Positions 36,525-45,656 of a stretch of DNA of 64,000 bases are shown here, piece by piece; the first letter of the stretch is position 1; each line of letters starts with the position of its first letter. The stretch spans positions 1 to 64,000 of the forward strand of contig JBMFIF010000002.1 in the NCBI GenBank assembly GCA_049976445.1, written 5' to 3'. Source of the stretch: JAVZOV01 sp049976445. Lineage in GTDB: Archaea; Thermoproteota; Thermoprotei; Gearchaeales; WAQG01. The notes beneath the pieces were generated by a model that had not been told where the DNA came from, did no database searches, and saw only the letters and a list, made by a program, of their open reading frames with translations. Position numbers and translations under genes: made by a program.

Positions 36525-37293
36525 ACTAATCATAGATAATCTTTCTGTTAATTATGGTTCAATAAAAGCATTAGAAGATATTAGTATAAAACTTGACAAA
36601 GGCATGATGGTATCAATAATAGGACCTAACGGTTCTGGAAAGACAACACTTCTCAGATCTATAGCAAGAATAGTAAAACCAGTAAAAGGTGTAATCTATA
36701 TTGATGGAAAAAATACTAACGAACTATCATTAAAAGATCTAGCTCATCATGTATCATACACATCTACATTGAAAGTAAAAGAGGGTTTTGAACTCACAGT
36801 GGGCGATATAGTTTTTATGGGTAGATATCCAAGAACTGGATTTATGATGAGTCATACTGATGAAAGAATTGTGAACGATGTATTAAATAAGTTTCGCATT
36901 ACTCATTTAATGAATAGAAAAATAGATGAGCTTAGCGATGGTGAACGGCAAAAAACCTTTTTAGCAAGAGCCTTAGCTCAAGAATCAGAAATAATACTTG
37001 TAGATGAACCATTAGCGCATCTTGATCTAAAAGCACAACTTGAAGTCTTAAAAATACTTAAAAATGAAGCAAACGATGGAAAGCTTGTAATAATGACCTC
37101 ACACGAGATAGACTTACCGATTAAATACAGTGATGTATTAATAGTAATGAAAAAAGGAGAAATATTAGCAGCAGGAAAACCTAATGAAATACTAACAGAA
37201 AAAATAATAGAAAATGCTTATGGTGTTAAATGTCGTATAATCAAAGATAAAGAATATTCACTTATAGTACTTCTTGACACACTCAGTGATTAG
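36517..37293 (+). CDS. btuD: BtuD-like ABC ATPase
   Basis: 258 residues. Walker A GPNGSGKTT, signature LSDGERQKT (D for the first G), Walker B IILVDEPLAHLD, switch MTSHE. Powers corrinoid import with BtuC. The GGAGG site lies inside btuC. Confidence 0.9.
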   Translation: MVKLIIDNLSVNYGSIKALEDISIKLDKGMMVSIIGPNGSGKTTLLRSIARIVKPVKGVIYIDGKNTNELSLKDLAHHVSYTSTLKVKEGFELTVGDIVFMGRYPRTGFMMSHTDERIVNDVLNKFRITHLMNRKIDELSDGERQKTFLARALAQESEIILVDEPLAHLDLKAQLEVLKILKNEANDGKLVIMTSHEIDLPIKYSDVLIVMKKGEILAAGKPNEILTEKIIENAYGVKCRIIKDKEYSLIVLLDTLSD

Positions 37294-37295
37294 TA

Positions 37296-38396
37296 ATGAA
37301 GGAATTAAAACAACCAGTACACGGTGGTAGAGTATGGGATGCAGCAGAAAAACTCAACATAAACGTTGAAAAGATTATAGATTTTAGTACAAATACAAAT
37401 CCATTAGGACCTCCAAAACAATTAATAACAACATTAATAAAAAATATTAACACTGTTGCTTATTATCCAGATCCTGACTATAGAACATTAAGGATGGAAT
37501 TGGCAAGGTTTTATAACATTAATGAAGAGAATATTATAGTTGGTAATGGTGCAACTGAACTTATACATCTATTTGCACAAACATTCATCTCAGAAAATGA
37601 CAGAGTAATAATACCAATACCCACGTTTGAAGAATACCAATATGCATCACAGAAAGTTAGCGCAAGAATTATTTATATAAAGTCAAAAAACAATATGCAC
37701 ATAAACATAGACAAAATAATATCAAAAATGAACAATACAAAGGTCATATTTGTATGTAATCCAAATAACCCAACAGGAATATTAGAAAAACAAGAAGATA
37801 TACTCAATCTAATAAAAGAGGCTAATAAGAGAAACGTACTAGTTTTTCTTGATGAAAGCTTTATGGATCTAGTAGTTACAAAAAAGCCGTACACGTTAAT
37901 AAGATCAGTAAACATGTTTGATAATCTTTTTATAATAAGATCACTAACAAAAATCTTCAGCATACCCGGATTAAGGATAGGTTTTGGTGTATCTTCAAAG
38001 TACTTAATAAAAGAACTTAATAAACATAAAATACCATGGAATGTCTCAACACTTATTGAAAAAACTATTCCAGAAGCACTAAAATATGCAAGACAATATC
38101 TAAAAACATCAAGAAAAATAATCAAACAAGAAAGAAACTATATGATAAGTGAACTATCGAAAATTGATGGTATTAAAGTAATAAGCGGTGATGCTAATTT
38201 TCTCTTCATAGATATAAGTGAAACTGGACTCACATCATCAGAATTAGCAGATCAATTAATAAAACATCGTATACTAATACGAGATTGTAGCACTTTTACA
38301 GGACTGAACAACTCGTACATAAGAATAGCAATAAAGAAACACCGAGAAAACATACTACTAATAAATGCTCTGAAAACAATAGTGATAAGAAAATGA
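37296..38396 (+). CDS. cobD: CobD-like PLP decarboxylase (threonine-phosphate)
   Basis: 366 residues, fold type I. FSTNTNPLGPP at the N-terminus, GNGATELIH, CNPNNPTG, and the PLP lysine in RSLTKIFSIPGLRIGF. Closely related to HisC, but the HGGRVWDAA start and the location before cbiB point to CobD, which makes aminopropanol phosphate. Starts 2 bp after btuD. Confidence 0.82.
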   Translation: MKELKQPVHGGRVWDAAEKLNINVEKIIDFSTNTNPLGPPKQLITTLIKNINTVAYYPDPDYRTLRMELARFYNINEENIIVGNGATELIHLFAQTFISENDRVIIPIPTFEEYQYASQKVSARIIYIKSKNNMHINIDKIISKMNNTKVIFVCNPNNPTGILEKQEDILNLIKEANKRNVLVFLDESFMDLVVTKKPYTLIRSVNMFDNLFIIRSLTKIFSIPGLRIGFGVSSKYLIKELNKHKIPWNVSTLIEKTIPEALKYARQYLKTSRKIIKQERNYMISELSKIDGIKVISGDANFLFIDISETGLTSSELADQLIKHRILIRDCSTFTGLNNSYIRIAIKKHRENILLINALKTIVIRK

Positions 38397-39349
38397 ACTC
38401 CTTCCACACAAGTATAATAATTTTAGTATTAGCAGTACTCATAGATATATTATTTGGAGAACCTCCACTCAAAGTTCATCCAGTAGTTTGGGTTGGTAGA
38501 TTAATTAAATATTTGGAACGTTACTGTCATGGAGGAAGCACTCAACTAGAGAAAATTAAAGGTACGATGATGGCTATATCAGTAATTATAATATCCATCA
38601 CAATAACATACATCGCTTTAAAAATAGTACAGTCTTATCTCGGTTTATATGGATACATAATAATAGCATCTATAATATTCAAAACAACTTTTTCAATACG
38701 ATCCATGAAAGATCACATAAAACCAATAGCTATCTCGTACGAGAAAAATAATAAAGAAAAGGCCAAAGTATTATTGTCACGAGTCGTAAGAAGAAATCCC
38801 TGGCAACTCACTGATGAACAAATAATCTCAGCTGCAATAGAGACGACAGCAGAAGGCATAGTAGATGGTATAACATCAGCATTGTTCTATTACAGTATAC
38901 TTGGAATACCAGGTGCAATAATGCAACGAGTTATAAACACATTGGACTCAATGGTTGGGTATAAAGATGAATATTATAAGAATGTAGGATGGTTCTCAGC
39001 AAAATTAGATACAATAATAAACTTTATACCAGCTCGTCTCACAGCAATTACTATAGTACTGGCATCATTAATTTTAAAAAAAGATTATAAATTAAGCTTT
39101 AAAATAGCATTAACAGACCATAAAAATACTGAAAGTCTTAATGCGGGATGGCCAATGTCAGCAATGGCAGGCGCTCTAAGAATACAACTAGAAAAACCCG
39201 GACATTACAAACTTGGGATTCCAATGCAAAAACTAAAGCCAGAACTCATATACGATGCATTAAACATAATGTATACATCAACAACACTTTTCATAATAAC
39301 AATAATAATTCCTATACTTATTCTCTTTAATATCTACCTATTTTTATAA
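38393..39349 (+). CDS. cbiB: Adenosylcobinamide-phosphate synthase CbiB
   Basis: 318 residues, several membrane segments. Contains LIDILFGEPPLKVHPVVWVG at the N-terminus, ETTAEGIVDG and NAGWPMSAMAGAL, all conserved in CbiB/CobD-type synthases. Joins aminopropanol (phosphate) to cobyric acid. Overlaps the decarboxylase gene by 4 nt; last gene of the btuF operon. Confidence 0.92.
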   Translation: MNSFHTSIIILVLAVLIDILFGEPPLKVHPVVWVGRLIKYLERYCHGGSTQLEKIKGTMMAISVIIISITITYIALKIVQSYLGLYGYIIIASIIFKTTFSIRSMKDHIKPIAISYEKNNKEKAKVLLSRVVRRNPWQLTDEQIISAAIETTAEGIVDGITSALFYYSILGIPGAIMQRVINTLDSMVGYKDEYYKNVGWFSAKLDTIINFIPARLTAITIVLASLILKKDYKLSFKIALTDHKNTESLNAGWPMSAMAGALRIQLEKPGHYKLGIPMQKLKPELIYDALNIMYTSTTLFIITIIIPILILFNIYLFL

Positions 39350-39465
39350 TTAAAAAACTTACCAGAAAGCACGTGTTCACAAAATGAAATGATCTGATTT
39401 TTCGTTATCATTTAGTTATTTGCGTTAATTTTAAAATATAAGTTTTATAAATTATTTTGATAAAA

Positions 39466-40272
39466 ATGTGGTATTTAGATACTCTAGACCGTAAACCTTT
39501 AGGTAGAACAAGAGAAACTGTACCTGCGATCGGTATTGGAACATGGGCTGTAAGGGACTTTAATAAAGCCGAAACAGCTTTAGTTAAAGCAGTAGAGCTT
39601 GGGCTTAATATGATAGATACTGCAGAAATGTACCACACAGAAGAACTTGTAGGTAAAGTTATCAAAAAGGTTGGTAAAGAGAACGTTTTCATAACAACTA
39701 AACTTTTACCTGAACACTTTTCAGATGTTGACAATGCATTAAATGCAGCTAAATTAAGCCTTTCAAGATTAGGAATTAATATTGTCGATTTAATTCTAAT
39801 ACACTGGCCTAGAACCTTCACACCCATCGAAAAACAAGTCAGAATACTAGAGGCAATAGCCAACGCAGGGTATTCCAGATACATAGGTGTGAGTAATTTT
39901 AATGTTAACCAGCTTTCAAAAGCAACACAATCAACCAAAAAACATGAAATAGTAGTAAACCAAGTAAAATATAGCGTGTTAGATCGAACAATAGAGGATA
40001 ACTTATTATTATATGCTATAGAGCATGGTATAACAATACAAGCATACACACCATTAGAGAAAGGTAAGGTTTCAAACAATAAAATTTTATCTGAAATAGG
40101 TAAAAAATACAATAAGACACCAACACAAGTAGCATTAAATTATCTTATCTCTAACCCCATGGTGACTGCAATACCAAAAACAGAAAAAATCGAAAGAGTA
40201 TTAGAATTTAAAGGATCATTAGGATGGAGACTTATGAAAGAGGACATAGAATTCATTAAGAGCAAAATTTAA
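39466..40272 (+). CDS. Aldo/keto reductase
   Basis: About 268 residues, (beta/alpha)8 barrel. Catalytic set: DTAEMYH (Asp and Tyr), TTKLLPE (Lys), LILIHWP (His); NADP-loop region IPKTEKIERV. ATG 39466 follows a TATA-like TTTTATAAATT; TTG 39457 is the longer option. Lies within the cobamide region but no cobamide role is known. Confidence 0.85.
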   Translation: MWYLDTLDRKPLGRTRETVPAIGIGTWAVRDFNKAETALVKAVELGLNMIDTAEMYHTEELVGKVIKKVGKENVFITTKLLPEHFSDVDNALNAAKLSLSRLGINIVDLILIHWPRTFTPIEKQVRILEAIANAGYSRYIGVSNFNVNQLSKATQSTKKHEIVVNQVKYSVLDRTIEDNLLLYAIEHGITIQAYTPLEKGKVSNNKILSEIGKKYNKTPTQVALNYLISNPMVTAIPKTEKIERVLEFKGSLGWRLMKEDIEFIKSKI

Positions 40273-40308
40273 CCCTAAAAACCTTTAGCTTATCCAGCTA
40301 TCCTTTCT

Positions 40309-40356
40309 CTGACCTCTTCCCCACCCTGAAGGGCGAAGTTTGTCCTTCTTTTATCA
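40309..40356 (-). mobile_element. 48-bp minimal remnant of the 31640-type element
   Basis: On the minus strand it reads TGATAAAAGAAGGACAAAC, then the CCCTTCAGGG hairpin, then GGAAGAGGTCAG: the left and right ends of the 31640 element fused, probably by recombination between their hairpins. Confidence 0.7.
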
Positions 40357-40412
40357 ACGAAGAGTGAAGCTTAAATAAATTTTTCAAATAGAAGAATCGT
40401 AAGTGAACAAAA

Positions 40413-41525
40413 ATGAATAACACTCAAAACGTAAAAATCTATTTTAAAGATAATACACTCATCATCGAATCAGCATCAGAAATGGAAGTACTGAGTAGTG
40501 CTGTATTCAATGGTGGAAGACAAAAAGCACAATATATAATAAACTATAAGGTTTCTAAAACCTTTGATGATCCAAAACCAGCACTATACCTAAAAAATGT
40601 AATAGAAAAACTAGGATTACCTCACGATTCAACAATAGGATTAATGACAGCTGCTGATGTTCACAATGCTTCAATAATTAATGAAGGACCAGTTACAGCA
40701 ATAATTACTGCAGGCCTTTCAAATACAGCAACCGCCGGTGATGATATAGCAGTACAAAACATCGGAACGATTAATATGATTATTATAGTAAATGGATTAC
40801 TAAACGAAAACGCTTTTGTAGATGCAATAATAACTGCCACAGAAGCAAAAACAGTAGCACTTGATCAATTAGATATTATAAGTAGAGTATCAAGAAAAAG
40901 AGCAACAGGAACAACAACTGATTCTATAGTAATAGCATGCACACAACAAGGTGAAAGATATGAATATGCAGGCACAGCGACAAAAATAGGTAATATGATA
41001 GCTAAAAGTGTCATAAAAGGTGTTTTAGAAGCCATAAAACTCCAGGAAAATATAACATCATCTAGACCAATATTAAAAAGATTAGAAGAAAGAGGAATTA
41101 CACTAAAGGATCTCGTAGAAACGGGTATGGAACTTTATATACATCACCCAAGCATGGGAACAATAGAGAACGCAAGAAAAACATTAGAAGAAATATTGAT
41201 AGAATCAATGAATGATATAAATGTTGCATCATTAATTATTGCCGGAATAAGGATAGAGGAGGAAGGAAGAAAGGGTTTAATACCTGGTCTTACAAGAGAA
41301 GAATTTGAAAAAGATCCTGTAAATCTAGTGGCTGATGAGTTAATAGGAATGGCTATAGCTGATTACATAGCAGGTTCAAGAGGTATTTTTGAATATGTCA
41401 GGTTTGATAGAATAAAACCAGGCATTATCAGAAATCTAGGGCCCTTCATGGATGACATAATCGGAGCATTAATAGGTGGAGCGTCATCACTCATGTATAC
41501 AAAATTACTTAAAAAACAGAAGTGA
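40413..41525 (+). CDS. cbiS: CbiS: CbiZ amidohydrolase fused to CobZ phosphatase
   Basis: 370 residues. N-terminal CbiZ domain (about 1-215: AVFNGGRQKA, MTAADVHNA, TAGLSNTATAGD, RATGTTTDSIVIA) removes the nucleotide loop from cobinamides. C-terminal PgpA-like domain (about 220-370) is the CobZ alpha-ribazole-phosphate phosphatase. The same fusion, CbiS, is described in Methanopyrus. Overlaps cobS by 4 nt. Confidence 0.88.
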   Translation: MNNTQNVKIYFKDNTLIIESASEMEVLSSAVFNGGRQKAQYIINYKVSKTFDDPKPALYLKNVIEKLGLPHDSTIGLMTAADVHNASIINEGPVTAIITAGLSNTATAGDDIAVQNIGTINMIIIVNGLLNENAFVDAIITATEAKTVALDQLDIISRVSRKRATGTTTDSIVIACTQQGERYEYAGTATKIGNMIAKSVIKGVLEAIKLQENITSSRPILKRLEERGITLKDLVETGMELYIHHPSMGTIENARKTLEEILIESMNDINVASLIIAGIRIEEEGRKGLIPGLTREEFEKDPVNLVADELIGMAIADYIAGSRGIFEYVRFDRIKPGIIRNLGPFMDDIIGALIGGASSLMYTKLLKKQK

Positions 41526-42265
41526 TCAAGTTGATAAAACAATTAAAAGCCCTCTTATCATTTCTTACAATAATACCAGTAAAAGAGGAACACGATCTAA
41601 AAACAATTGCAGAAGGTATACACCTCTTTCCATTGATAGGATTTTTCACCGGAATCCTAACAGGATTTATAGCATACCTTATCTCAAGAGTATACCTAAG
41701 TCTTTTAACGGGAATAATAGCAGTATCATTCCTGGAATTTATAACAGGACTTCACCATTTTGACGCATTGTTAGATTTTGGTGATGGTATTATGGCTAAA
41801 ACAACACCAGAAAAGAAAATAGAAATTATGCATGATAAACAAACAGGAAGCGGCGGATTCTGGTTAGGTATTACAATAATTGGAATAAAAATATTTTCAA
41901 TATCACAATTACATGGATTACAACTCTTTACAGCAATAATTCTTTCAGAAATCTCCGCAAAACTTTCAATGGTAATAGGAATGTGGCTAGGCAACCCAGC
42001 TTACCCCTCTAGTACAGCAGTACCGTTCATAGAAGAAGCACATAAAAACCCTAAAAAACCATTAATAGCTCTTATATTCTCATTATTCATAGCATTACTC
42101 TTCATGACAGAAGGAATATTAATGATAATTACAAGCATAATAGTGGCAGTAATCATTGAACATCTATCACAAAAACATTTTAAAGGTATAACTGGCGATG
42201 TATTGGGATCCATGGATGAAATAACATCAGCTCTCTCATTATTAGTATTAGTGAGCATAATATGA
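41522..42265 (+). CDS. cobS: Cobalamin-5'-phosphate synthase CobS
   Basis: 247 residues, about six membrane segments. Typical early FLTIIPV and the metal-binding EFITGLHHFDALLDFGDG. Joins GDP-cobinamide to alpha-ribazole (phosphate). GTG start inside the cbiS end; TTG 41531 is an alternative. Confidence 0.92.
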   Translation: MIKLIKQLKALLSFLTIIPVKEEHDLKTIAEGIHLFPLIGFFTGILTGFIAYLISRVYLSLLTGIIAVSFLEFITGLHHFDALLDFGDGIMAKTTPEKKIEIMHDKQTGSGGFWLGITIIGIKIFSISQLHGLQLFTAIILSEISAKLSMVIGMWLGNPAYPSSTAVPFIEEAHKNPKKPLIALIFSLFIALLFMTEGILMIITSIIVAVIIEHLSQKHFKGITGDVLGSMDEITSALSLLVLVSII

Positions 42266-42882
42266 TAAAAATTAAAGCTCTAATCATGGCAGGAGGAAAA
42301 GCAACCAGAATGAATAACATAGAAAAACCCCTCATAAAAATATGCGGAACCACAATGATAGAAAGAATACTCAATGCACTAAAGAACACTAAGTGCATAG
42401 AAGATGTATATATAACAACAAGTAAAAATACGAAAAACACAGAAATCCTACTTAAAACCTTAGGATATAAAACAATAACAACTTCAGGAGAAGATTATGT
42501 AGAAGACTTAAAAAACACAATTATAAAACTAAACATAAAAGATCCCATATTAGTATTACCATCCGATCTACCATTAATAACACCAAATACAATAGAACAA
42601 TTAATCAATATTTACATACAAAACAACTCTCCACCAACAACGACGTTTTACATACCATTGCAACTACTAAAAACAAAAATACGAACAAACTACATAGAAC
42701 AAATAAATAATATAAAAGTAATACCATCTGGCATTAGTATAATAAAAGGATCATACATTACGCAAAATGTAATACCGCAAATAAACATAATAGTCGAAAA
42801 CACAGAATTAAGCGTTAACGTGAATACGTTATTAGATATAAAAATTGCACAATCAATTTTATGCAAAAGAAATAATAAGTAG
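42262..42882 (+). CDS. cobY: CobY, GTP:adenosylcobinamide-phosphate guanylyltransferase
   Basis: 206 residues. N-terminal MAGGKATRM-IEKPLI nucleotidyltransferase signature and later PSDLPLI. CobY replaces bacterial CobU in archaea. Overlaps cobS by 4 nt and ends the operon. Confidence 0.88.
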   Translation: MIKIKALIMAGGKATRMNNIEKPLIKICGTTMIERILNALKNTKCIEDVYITTSKNTKNTEILLKTLGYKTITTSGEDYVEDLKNTIIKLNIKDPILVLPSDLPLITPNTIEQLINIYIQNNSPPTTTFYIPLQLLKTKIRTNYIEQINNIKVIPSGISIIKGSYITQNVIPQINIIVENTELSVNVNTLLDIKIAQSILCKRNNK

Positions 42883-42902
42883 TTAAATCAAAGATAAATT
42901 TG

Positions 42903-43017
42903 ACATATTATTTATTTTATACTCAAGAAGATACTAATGAAATTAAAGAAACATTACTAAAAATTAATACCATGGTCAATGAACCGAAAAATAGCTCGAT
43001 GATACTTAAAACAATAT
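42903..43017 (+). pseudogene. Fragment duplicating the start of the MalF-like permease
   Basis: Reads YTQEDTNEIKE and NSSMILKTIF before a stop. It matches YTQEDINKIKD and NSSMILKTIE at 45616-45710. The match ends exactly where the TnpB remnant begins (about 43018), so an insertion or deletion cut this copy. Confidence 0.7.
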
Positions 43018-43027
43018 TCTAGGATGT

Positions 43028-43159
43028 TCATTGCAGAAACAGTGTACCACTATTCGTTATCCCTACCCCTCCATGAGGGATTACGGTTCCATCCTTCAGT
43101 ACTATGTTTAAGACTCCAACGATATCTGAATTCATTACTTAATTACAGTTTGGACAATA
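43028..43159 (-). pseudogene. TnpB C-terminal remnant
   Basis: The minus strand reads YCPNCN, one stop, then VMNSDIVGVLNIVLKDG and on to a TGA. CPxC plus NSDIVGVLNI is the zinc-finger and final RuvC motif of TnpB. Nothing of the N-terminal part remains. With the malF copy it explains the left part of the 510-bp gap; 43160-43392 shows only A+T-rich sequence with TATA-like boxes. Confidence 0.7.
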
Positions 43160-43392
43160 AATAATCCTTTATGCAATGCTCTTTAGTCCAAAAATTTCAA
43201 TCGGTTTTGATTATTTTCTCAGTAAATTATAAAATAAGTTCAATTTCAAGATAACTCATATATAGGTCAGTAATTATAGTAAAAATTTAAACACTAAACT
43301 TTTCACTAATAAACAACTAGATAATTATTGTCTTGAAAAACATTTAGAAAACATTTAAATGCAGTTTCTTACACAATACTACGGGAAAGTTC

Positions 43393-43644
43393 GTGGAGAA
43401 ATCAATTGAAGAGTTTGAGAAAGAAATCGAGAAAGTAAGTAGATACAAGATTAAAGCCATGATTGCATTACTTAAGCTCAGAGAAGAATATGGTGCGGAA
43501 TATTTAAAAAAGAAACGTGGAGCTATACGAAATAAGGATGAACTTCGTAAACTTGCTGAAGCCTGTAAATTAAACTGGAAATTTATGGAAGAGGTGGGAA
43601 TAATACGACGCATCAACAACAAGGAAATAATAATAGCAATATGA
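43393..43644 (+). CDS. Small helical protein paired with a nucleotidyltransferase-like gene
   Basis: 83 charged, helical residues from a GTG start, without a clear HTH. It overlaps the next gene by 4 nt, a typical toxin-antitoxin arrangement. I do not recognise the family; it may be the regulatory partner. Confidence 0.55.
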   Translation: MEKSIEEFEKEIEKVSRYKIKAMIALLKLREEYGAEYLKKKRGAIRNKDELRKLAEACKLNWKFMEEVGIIRRINNKEIIIAI

Positions 43645-44234
43645 TCTCAGAATTTAGAAATCAATTTAAATTGTTTAGTGAAAAACTATTATTCATCAAA
43701 GATACTACTATGAGATTTCTTATGTTATTGGCATTCATTAATACTTTTTTAGAAAAACATGCCTTAGGCAAAATAATAATCTCTAGAGGTTTTGCTGCTG
43801 AATTTTATAGCGGGGGTGGGTACAAAACTTTAGATGTTGATGTGATAGTTGAAGGAAAAACTGAAACCGTAAACCTGTTAAAAGAACTTTTAAAATCAAT
43901 TGGCTATATTGAATCTGGCAGATTTTATGTAGCAACACTATCAAGTTTAGTTGATAAAGCGCTCGACATAGTCGGAGTAGTTTATGACAAACCTAAACCA
44001 CCCATAAAAATAAAAACAAACGAATACCATGTTTACATGATACCACCTGAAGAAGCAATAATTTATGCTTTAGCAGCAGCTAAATACTGGCTCTCAGTTT
44101 CAGATTTTGAAAGAGCTGTCTTAGTTTATGTAGTACAAAAAGAAAACCTTGATATCGAATACCTTAAAAAACGAGCTAGAGAAGAAAATGTTACAGAGTA
44201 TCTAACCAAAATTATAGAAATCGCAGAAAAATAA
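43641..44234 (+). CDS. Nucleotidyltransferase-like protein (AbiEii/DUF6036-like)
   Basis: 197 residues. IISRGFAAEFYSGGGYKTLDVDVIVEG has the G-G-x-x-x-x-x-D-x-D pattern of MNT-fold proteins, followed by a helical C-terminal domain. Such proteins often act as the toxin in two-gene modules with a small partner. Lies in the damaged region next to transposon debris, which fits a mobile module. Confidence 0.6.
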   Translation: MISEFRNQFKLFSEKLLFIKDTTMRFLMLLAFINTFLEKHALGKIIISRGFAAEFYSGGGYKTLDVDVIVEGKTETVNLLKELLKSIGYIESGRFYVATLSSLVDKALDIVGVVYDKPKPPIKIKTNEYHVYMIPPEEAIIYALAAAKYWLSVSDFERAVLVYVVQKENLDIEYLKKRAREENVTEYLTKIIEIAEK

Positions 44235-44320
44235 TCCTATCTATATCACCTGTGGGTCTTATAATTGTGTAATTTCTTATAAAAATTAACAAAAAAGAGA
44301 AGATCGAAAAACTATGAAAA

Positions 44321-44502
44321 GTGAAGAATAAAGAATATAATGACCTATCTCCTAAAGATCGGAATATAGCTATGGTTTTTCAAAATTATGCTCTCTATCC
44401 TCATATGAGTGTTTATGATAATATTGCATTTCCTTTAAAAATGAAAAATTTTCTAAACTTGAAATTGATAAGAAGGTTAAGTATGTTGCTGAACTATTCA
44501 GG
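44321..44502 (+). pseudogene. Fragment of a MalK/UgpC-type sugar ABC ATPase
   Basis: Contains LSPKDRNIAMVFQNYALYPH and MSVYDNIAFPLKM, the Q-loop region of sugar-importer ATPases. Walker A is missing upstream. At about 44444-44448 one A has been lost from an A-run; the other frame continues KLEIDKKVKYVAELF. The signature and Walker B are gone, replaced at about 44502 by transposon-end sequence. Confidence 0.85.
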
Positions 44503-44607
44503 GCGGAGAGCTCTCCGACGAGTTTCGTGCTCATGGAGGTCAACGGCCTACACCCCAGTCAGTTCTGTAAACACAGAACTGACTAATATGTTATATAAGG
44601 AGGTCAG
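44503..44607 (+). mobile_element. IS200/IS605-type right-end remnant with 12-bp hairpin
   Basis: AGTCAGTTCTGT (44557-44568) pairs exactly with ACAGAACTGACT (44573-44584) around a 4-nt loop, and the stretch ends AGGAGGTCAG, the same end as at 181-190. It truncates the malK fragment. Confidence 0.65.
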
Positions 44608-44673
44608 AATTCATTATTACCAGCTATTTTATTTTTTATAGAAAAAAGCAAGGAATGTTTATTCTTAATGAGA

Positions 44674-45468
44674 TTATTTCCTAGTTACATAGAAGCTGGT
44701 TCCATCTGTAGTTAATGGTGATGGTTGGGCTAACACTTTTCCATTGTTACTTACCATTATTACATATTCGTGTGGTAGGTCTCCTATTCGAGCAGTTATG
44801 CCACCGATGGTAGCATAGTTTGTGTTCTGAATGTTTGTATAATCATAACCGTAATATGCTGTTCCAAAATTAGCGAGTATAGTTAAGCTTCCAGCTATTG
44901 CTGGCCTTTCTTCTATCCATTCTGCAGATAGCATGGATGAAGTGTAGTTAACAAGTATTGAAAAGTGTTCGTTTTGTGTTAAATCATTTAGTGTTATGTT
45001 CCATTCTTGTGTTGTAGTATTTATTATTCTTACCATGAATATCATGGCAAACATATAGTCTCCTGGTTTCACAACATAACCTGATATTCTGGTTTCCGAA
45101 GCTGGCAGTAATTCATACCATGCATAATAGAAAGTTTGGCTTTGCCATGAATCGGATTCGGTACCTGTTTGGATTAAAGAATTATCTCCTGAAAAGAAAC
45201 CACCTATACCAATCCACTGAGATGAGTAAACAGGCTTTTTGCTTGGTTGGACTGTTTGAACTATCCATGAACCATTAACTGCAGTAACGGAGGGTGTGGG
45301 ATTAGTAAAGCTTGATGCTACAACATATCCTGCCCAATTTAAAGAATATACTTGATTTTTCGGAACATTATGCGATGCTGTTACATCTGTAGTTGGTGAG
45401 AAGCTCGGTATTAAAAGTAGTAATATTACTATGCTTATTATGTTCACGTAACGATTTTTATAGCTCAT
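44674..45468 (-). CDS. Secreted G1 (eqolisin-type) glutamic peptidase
   Basis: 264 residues with an N-terminal signal-like hydrophobic stretch (about 9-24). The body follows scytalidoglutamic peptidase: NWAGYV, SQWIGIGG, LIQTGT with Gln100 matching the catalytic Gln, YAWYELLP, and SAEWIEE with Glu183 matching the catalytic Glu. Known members work in acid, outside the cell. Length fits the mature fungal enzymes plus a signal; there is no obvious propeptide. Confidence 0.8.
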   Translation of the reverse strand: MSYKNRYVNIISIVILLLLIPSFSPTTDVTASHNVPKNQVYSLNWAGYVVASSFTNPTPSVTAVNGSWIVQTVQPSKKPVYSSQWIGIGGFFSGDNSLIQTGTESDSWQSQTFYYAWYELLPASETRISGYVVKPGDYMFAMIFMVRIINTTTQEWNITLNDLTQNEHFSILVNYTSSMLSAEWIEERPAIAGSLTILANFGTAYYGYDYTNIQNTNYATIGGITARIGDLPHEYVIMVSNNGKVLAQPSPLTTDGTSFYVTRK

Positions 45469-45656
45469 GATTTATTTTAGTTTTACAAGTTAATAAGCTT
45501 ACTTGTTAATTGGTTAATAGTGAAGTTACAAAAGAATGAAGTCCTAAGCTTTAAAGGGCGAGAAGATCATATATTAAACTCTGGAAATTTGTAATTTGAT
45601 ATTATACTCAGGAAGATATTAATAAAATTAAAGATAACTCACTATCAAAAATTGGT

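Noticed and set aside
39408..40112. 234-codon minus-strand frame
   Set aside because: Opposite to the well-conserved aldo/keto reductase; no family match.
45540..45575. CCTAAGCTTTAAAGGGCGAG as a transposon end
   Set aside because: Weak similarity to the other ends and no GAGGTCAG terminus.
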